Origin: Niebla homalea
Lineage: Eukaryota > Ascomycota > Lecanoromycetes > Lecanorales > Ramalinaceae
DNA length: 64,000 nucleotides
Assembly: GCA_019925105.1 (NCBI GenBank)
Contig: JAHGAU010000018.1
Span: forward strand, 310,001-374,000
Reading direction: 5' to 3'
The notes beneath the pieces were generated by a model. That model worked only from the letters and a program-made list of their open reading frames with translations. It searched no databases and had not been told where the DNA came from. Shown here piece after piece: positions 58,821-64,000 of this stretch. The translations under genes were made by a program, and so were the position numbers. Numbering within the stretch: position 1 is the first letter of the stretch; every line of letters starts with the position of its first letter.

Positions 58821-60560
58821 ATGGCGACGAACAACGGGACCCCAGAGGTCAAAAACGATACACGCGTGTATAGCTTAAGTAATAGTAAGGATAATACTTT
58901 AAATACGATAAGCGGAAGCGGAATAATAATAAAAATAAAGGGGGAAAAAGGGTAAGCAACTTAAATTAAGAGGAACGGTAATAAGTCATATAAATAACGC
59001 GATAAATATAAGATAAAAAGGCCTTAAATTAAATAAAAAGCTTATAATTAATAAGATACGTATAAAAAAACTCGTATAACGCGTAAAGGTATTATTATAA
59101 AGGATAATAAATAAAAGGCGGAGGGGATAAGGATAATATACGGGGACGGATAAAGGGTAAATAAAGGCGTAAAAACCTTATTAAGTATATATAAATTAAA
59201 AAAAAAAAGCTAAATAAAGATAAAAAGATACTAGGTAAATAAAAATAAATTATAAAAAGAAATAATTATTAAATATATAAGGGAAAAGTAAAAAAGAAGG
59301 AAATAATAAAGGCATTAAAAGACCTCCTTATAATTATATAAAAGGATATTATATTAAAGACCTGGCCGATATTATAAATCGGGTTATAAGGAATAAAAGA
59401 CTTTTACGTAAATATAGGGAGAAATTTAAGGGAGTTAAAAAGGTTACGCGGAACTTAAAAGGCAATAATAAAAACGCCGGCGGATAAAGGTAAAAAAAGA
59501 TAAAAAGGATATATATAAAATAAAGGAATAACGGGAAAAACTTTAAAGAAAGGAGTAAAAATAAGTTAAATAATAAAAGCCGTAAAAGTAACGCCGGCGT
59601 TAATAATAAAGGAAATAAAGGCGGAAAAGAAAACGGTAATATTAAAGAAAACGAGGATAATAACCATATAATTATCGGGTAAAAAGGAAAAGAATATAAT
59701 AATAAAAGTGAATCCGCTATAATTAATAAAGGCGTTTAAGGTTATAAAAGAATTATTAATAAAATAGATTATTACGGTATATAAACTATAAAGCGGGGAT
59801 ATCCTTTTTAATATAATTTTATTAAAAACGAAAAAAAAGCTAAAGAAGTTAAAAGGATAAACCGGTAAAAAGGGATATAAAATAATAAAAGTATTAAGGT
59901 AATCCTTTATTATTGCGGTAAACAGGATATACTTAATAAGGTTTATAAGGAAGGAAAGGGAAGTTACTTTAAGGCGGATAAAAAAGGAGAATATAATCCT
60001 TTACTTTAGGTTAAAGATTATTAATTATAGTCTTTTCCTTATAATAAAAAAGTTAAACGCTTTTAATTATATAAAGAAATACTCTATAATTATCTTAAAT
60101 ATAATATTAATAAGGATATATAACGATATCCTTAATAAAAGGGTAATAAAGGGTAAATCCCTTAAATTAATAAAACCTTAAGATTAAATAACGGATATTT
60201 ATTAATACTTTAAATATTAAGGGTACGGGCATATTACTGTAAGGTGCCTTAATAGCATAAAGTACGTAATATATATTAAAAAGTATAATACGTATAAATA
60301 CGTTAGCTTAATAATAAAAAGCTTAATAAAGAATGTGCTAAAATACGTAACGTATAGTAATAATAACCACTTAATATAGGACTTATAATATATAATAAAA
60401 ACGAAAGAAACCCAATATAAAGAAATTAAGATAACAATTAAAATTTAATATTATAATTTATATAAACTTAAACCGGTAAAATAATTAAAGATAATTTTAA
60501 GATATAAATAAAGCCTATTAAATAAAAAAATAAAACGCGGTAACCGATAACGTAAAGAAA
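58821..60560 (+). pseudogene. LINE ORF1 (Gag-like, CCHC zinc knuckles)
   Basis: ATG at 58821 opens a clean 44-codon start ('MATNNGTPEVKNDTRVYSLS') that ends at a TAA. The rest is very Lys/Arg-rich and full of stops. Near 60215-60390 a zinc-knuckle array can be traced: 'GHITV' with 'RC' then 'C' becoming Y in several places (readings such as 'RCLNSIKYVIYI', where relatives have 'RCP....C..C...H'). C-to-Y is the expected G-to-A result. It would bind element RNA. Confidence 0.7.
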
Positions 60561-60639
60561 AGGAAGCTTATAATAGTATTAACCCTTAAGGCCGGCCGCC
60601 TGACCGGGATTATTATCATAATAAGAAAACCGGGATAAA

Positions 60640-63600
60640 TAATATTCAATTTTAAGGAGAGATTATTTATATAAATAAAAGTTAATAAAGAAAGCTTAAC
60701 GGACGTTAATATTTAATATATTTACGCTTTTAAAAGTAATATAATATAATATATATAAGGAAGTAATTAAAGTTATAATGCCGATATTTAAATTTAAAGA
60801 AATAAAGGATATTAATATTATAATAATATAAAAGCCGCTATATAATTTATATACTTACTTTTCGATTAATTTAAGAAATAATTTCTATTTAATTTTTAAG
60901 GGTAATAAAATTATATAGATATATTTCTTTATTAATAAGAGGTTAAATATGGATAATTAAAACGTTATTTATTATAAAGGGAACCTATATATATTCCGGA
61001 TTATATAAAAAGGGGATATTAAGGGTAATTTAAATATTTATAATATATATAATCCGCTATTAACCAATAAAAAGGAACCTTTTATAATCCTATTACTTAA
61101 AGATATTATAACCGTATTTAATAAATACCTTTTAATAAAAGACTTTAATCTTTATTACGTTTAATAGAACGAAGACGGTTATATAATTAATTATATTGAA
61201 TTTAAGGAGCTATTAATAATTATTATATAATTTAATTTTACGTTATTAACGTTAAAAAAAACTATTATATAAGAAAACCGTAAACTTAAGACTATAATTG
61301 ACTTAATATTTAACTCGGAAGGTATTATTAACTTAATTATAATATACGGACCCTAAAAGGACCTAAAATACGGTTCGGATTACGTCCCGATATAAATAAC
61401 CTTAAATTGGTCCGTTAATATAATTCTGCCTTTATTATTTAAATAAATATAAAAAACGGTTAAGGAAATTAAAATATTTATAAAAATAATAAAAATAATA
61501 TTTTAATTAACGAAGCTCCTTTAACTTAATAATAAAGAATAGATTAACCGTTTTATAAAACGGATAATAAAAACTTTAAATAAAGTAATTAACGTTATAA
61601 TCTTAATAATAAAACCGTCTTAAAGAGCCAAAATTTAGTAAAATAAGGAATATATAAAGGCAATTATAAAGGTAAAAACGCTTATAAAGTAAATTATTAA
61701 ATATAAAAACCGGGAAACGTTTCAATAATTAAAAGAAGCTTAAGAAGAAAAGGAAAGAATTATCCGGAAGGTTAAATAAATATACTTCCGGGCTATAATA
61801 TATAACTCGGCGGTTTCCTTTCGTAATATTTAAAAGTTAGTAAAATATAATAAGGAATAAAATAAAAAACTTAAATTTATTTTTAAGTTTTTACCCCTAA
61901 AAAGATTAAACGGTACGGTAATAAACATTTTTAATGGCAAAATTAAGGCTCTTAAAAAAGTATTTTTTCTTTTACCACCGGAAATTAACTTAATAAATAT
62001 TAATGGTACGGTATATTTTAAATTAATAATAATAAATAAAATAATAACCTAAAAGATAATAATTAAGGTAATTAATAAATTAAAGAAAGATAAAATTTTT
62101 AAATTTAACGGTATATTAAATAAGTTCTTATTTATAATAATATCGTTATTCGGAAAGGTTTTTATTTATTTATTTTAAGTTTATTTTAATATAGGATATT
62201 ACCCCCGTAAATTTAAGGAGGTTAAAACGATTATCCTTAAGAAGTTAATTAAATTAGATTACTTAAAGGTAAAATTATATAAACCTATAATATTCCTTTA
62301 TACGTTAAAGAAGGCTTTAAAAACGGTAATTATAAAGATCTTAAATAATTACGTAGAAGAATATGGGTTACTTTTTAACCAATAAATAAAGGCAAGAAAA
62401 AAACGGTTAACGGAGACGGCTTTTAAAAACTTAATTAATAATATATATACGGTATAAGGCTATAAGAAAAAATATATTATAAGTTTTCTTTTTTTAAATA
62501 TTATAAAGGCGTTTAATAAAATAAACCATTAAAGGTTACTATATAATTTACGGAAAAAAGGGATTTTACTTTTCTTTATAAATTAAATAGAAAGTTTCTT
62601 AAGTAACCGAGTAACGTTAATTAACTTAAAATAAAAAATAAATATAATAAAGCTTATAATAGTAAGGATTCCCCAAAGGTTATTTATTTCCTTAGTTTTA
62701 TTCTTATTCTTTAACGGCCCGTTTATTAAAGACTTAATAAAGCTGAAATAAAAGATTTAAATATAAAACTTTATTAATAATATTTACCCTTTAACTTATA
62801 ATATATTTATTTATATGAATTATTTGAAGTTAAAATAAGCTTATAAAGTCTATTTACGATAAGTAAAAACATATAAGGCTTAATTTATTCCGTATAAATA
62901 TAAGCTTATTTATATAATAAAAAGCCCGAAGTTATATAATATAATAACTATAATGGACTTAAATAATATAACGGTAAAACCGGAAATTAATATTAAGGTA
63001 CTCGGCTTATAAATTAATAGGAAACTAGACTAAAAGAACTATATAAGAAAGGTTTAAAAGAAGATAATTTTATAGGAAAAGGGCCTTATTTACCTTACGG
63101 CGTTAACGTAAAGAACTACCTTATAAAAGGTTAAAACCGTTTATTAGGCGGTTATAAAGTTTATAATAACGTATATAATAATTATTTAATACGTACCCGA
63201 AGGTATGCTTAAATATAAAAAAAAGCCCGTCCGGTAATTATAAAAGGTTTAAAACTAATACTTAAGAATAATAAATAAAGTATATAAAGTGATTCCCGTT
63301 TTGATATTAAAATCTAAAGTTTTTATATTATTAATAAAGCTGGCCTTAAATTAAATAATCGCTTAAGCAAAGCTTAAAAAAAATATAAAATTAATTATAT
63401 TAGCAGGAAATAAACGTATTTACCAGAACTATAAAAAACCTTAAATAAAAAAGCGTAAAAAAAAGGTATTTACCCCCCTTATAGAAGTTAAACTAGAATA
63501 AACCAAAAAAGAGGTTAACTTAACTTATGTTTAAAAAGCTAATATAAGAATATATGAATTCTTACTTAAAGCGAAAACGGCGGAAAAGAAAAAGGCTATA

Positions 63601-64000
63601 AAAGTGAAATTAATGGTAATTACCTTATAGATTAAAGGGAAATAAATAAAGCGTTAACGTAAATATAAAGAATCGATCCTTTAAGGGTAACGGTATTTAA
63701 CGCTGGATAATAATAAGGTTATTAATAAGCATCTTTAACATTATAGGATTATAAGGAAAAATAATAACGTATTAATAATCCAACTCCGGATAAATAAAAA
63801 CGGTTTAATTTATTTCTTTTTTATTATATACGCCGGTAATCGGATTAACGTTAATTATAAACATAAATAATAAAAACAAAACGCTATATATATATTAATT
63901 TTTTATTTATTATTTAAGGAATTTAAACCGGGATTAATTAAAAGGGCAGAGATTAATAATTATTATTAAATGCTTATTAATAAAAAGGGTATTAAAACGG
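60640..64000 (+). pseudogene. LINE ORF2: APE endonuclease and reverse transcriptase
   Basis: The endonuclease begins at about 60740 and shows 'DINIIII', stop, 'KPLYN' at about 60800-60845, which corresponds to DI..IQEP.. in relatives; CAA-GAG became TAA-AAG. The RT starts near 62170: 'YYPRKFKEVKTIILKKL', 'KPIIFLYTLKKALKTVI', 'FLNIIKAFNKINH', where relatives have LDIKGAFD.V.H. The catalytic box near 62765-62800 is 'FINNIYPLTY' in place of F.DD..LL.Y, with both Asp now Asn. Near 63740-63850 'NNNVLIIQLRINKNGLIYFF' fits the conserved Tad-group C-terminal region. The ORF continues past the window. Confidence 0.8.

Larger units (their letters stand above)
58761..64000 (+). mobile_element. Tad-like non-LTR retrotransposon (LINE), RIPped, runs off the window
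   Basis: It starts abruptly inside Copia copy D. The first 150 bp (58761-58900) are nearly clean of RIP and the rest is saturated. It has two ORFs in the usual order: a Gag-like ORF1 with zinc knuckles, then ORF2 with an APE-type endonuclease, RT and a C-terminal region. It matches the Tad1 group of fungal LINEs by domain order and by the C-terminal 'QLR..KNGL..F' region. The 3' end and any tail or target duplication are outside the window. Confidence 0.85.

Overview
The window looks like an AT-rich, repeat-dense accessory region of a filamentous ascomycete (Pezizomycotina). The evidence is the gene content: STAND/NLR remnants with TPRs, fungal kinase-like proteins, a Tad-like LINE, Copia elements and 50-nt introns with GTAAGG/GTGAGT donors. 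It also shows very strong C-to-T/G-to-A decay typical of repeat-induced point mutation (RIP): long TA-rich tracts, Gln and Trp codons turned into stops, and catalytic Asp/Gly turned into Asn. I see no intact protein-coding gene that I would defend. The window is a graveyard of nested transposons around small islands of near-normal base composition that hold broken host genes. No rRNA, tRNA or CRISPR array was seen.

Layout, left: the 3' end of a Copia element (1-1286), a 1.2-kb LTR mini-element (1327-2529), unassigned RIPped DNA, a weak gene relic (4478-5068) and a kinase C-lobe pseudogene (5491-6738). Then comes a tyrosine-recombinase retrotransposon with PAT/Ngaro-type split direct repeats (7185-11998), a rearranged TPR-NACHT relic (12326-13047), a foldback/palindrome region with a minisatellite (15006-17631) and a CorA-like membrane protein relic (18420-19310).

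Middle: two copies of a kinase-like gene fragment lie in inverted orientation. The left copy is cut by a Copia element (20135-27846, itself carrying a nested 2.1-kb element at 23266-25395) and by a 2.1-kb gag-only LTR element (27864-29969). The right copy is 36735-37689. Between the copies are an NB-ARC-TPR NLR pseudogene (30389-32765), a deleted Tc1/mariner element (33067-34139) and a second kinase pseudogene (34772-36734). In both pseudogenes one part is almost free of RIP and the other is saturated with it.

Right: a small metabolic island (MDR oxidoreductase, SDR oxidoreductase, ABC-transporter C-terminus) is broken by a Copia element in the SDR intron (38401-43962) and another in the ABC gene (from 44423). 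The latter is interrupted by a 12.3-kb element with terminal inverted repeats and an 8-bp duplication (44453-56732) and by a Tad-like LINE (58761 to beyond the window end). Target-site duplications let me resolve most of the nesting. Functional roles given below describe the ancestral genes; none is expected to work now.
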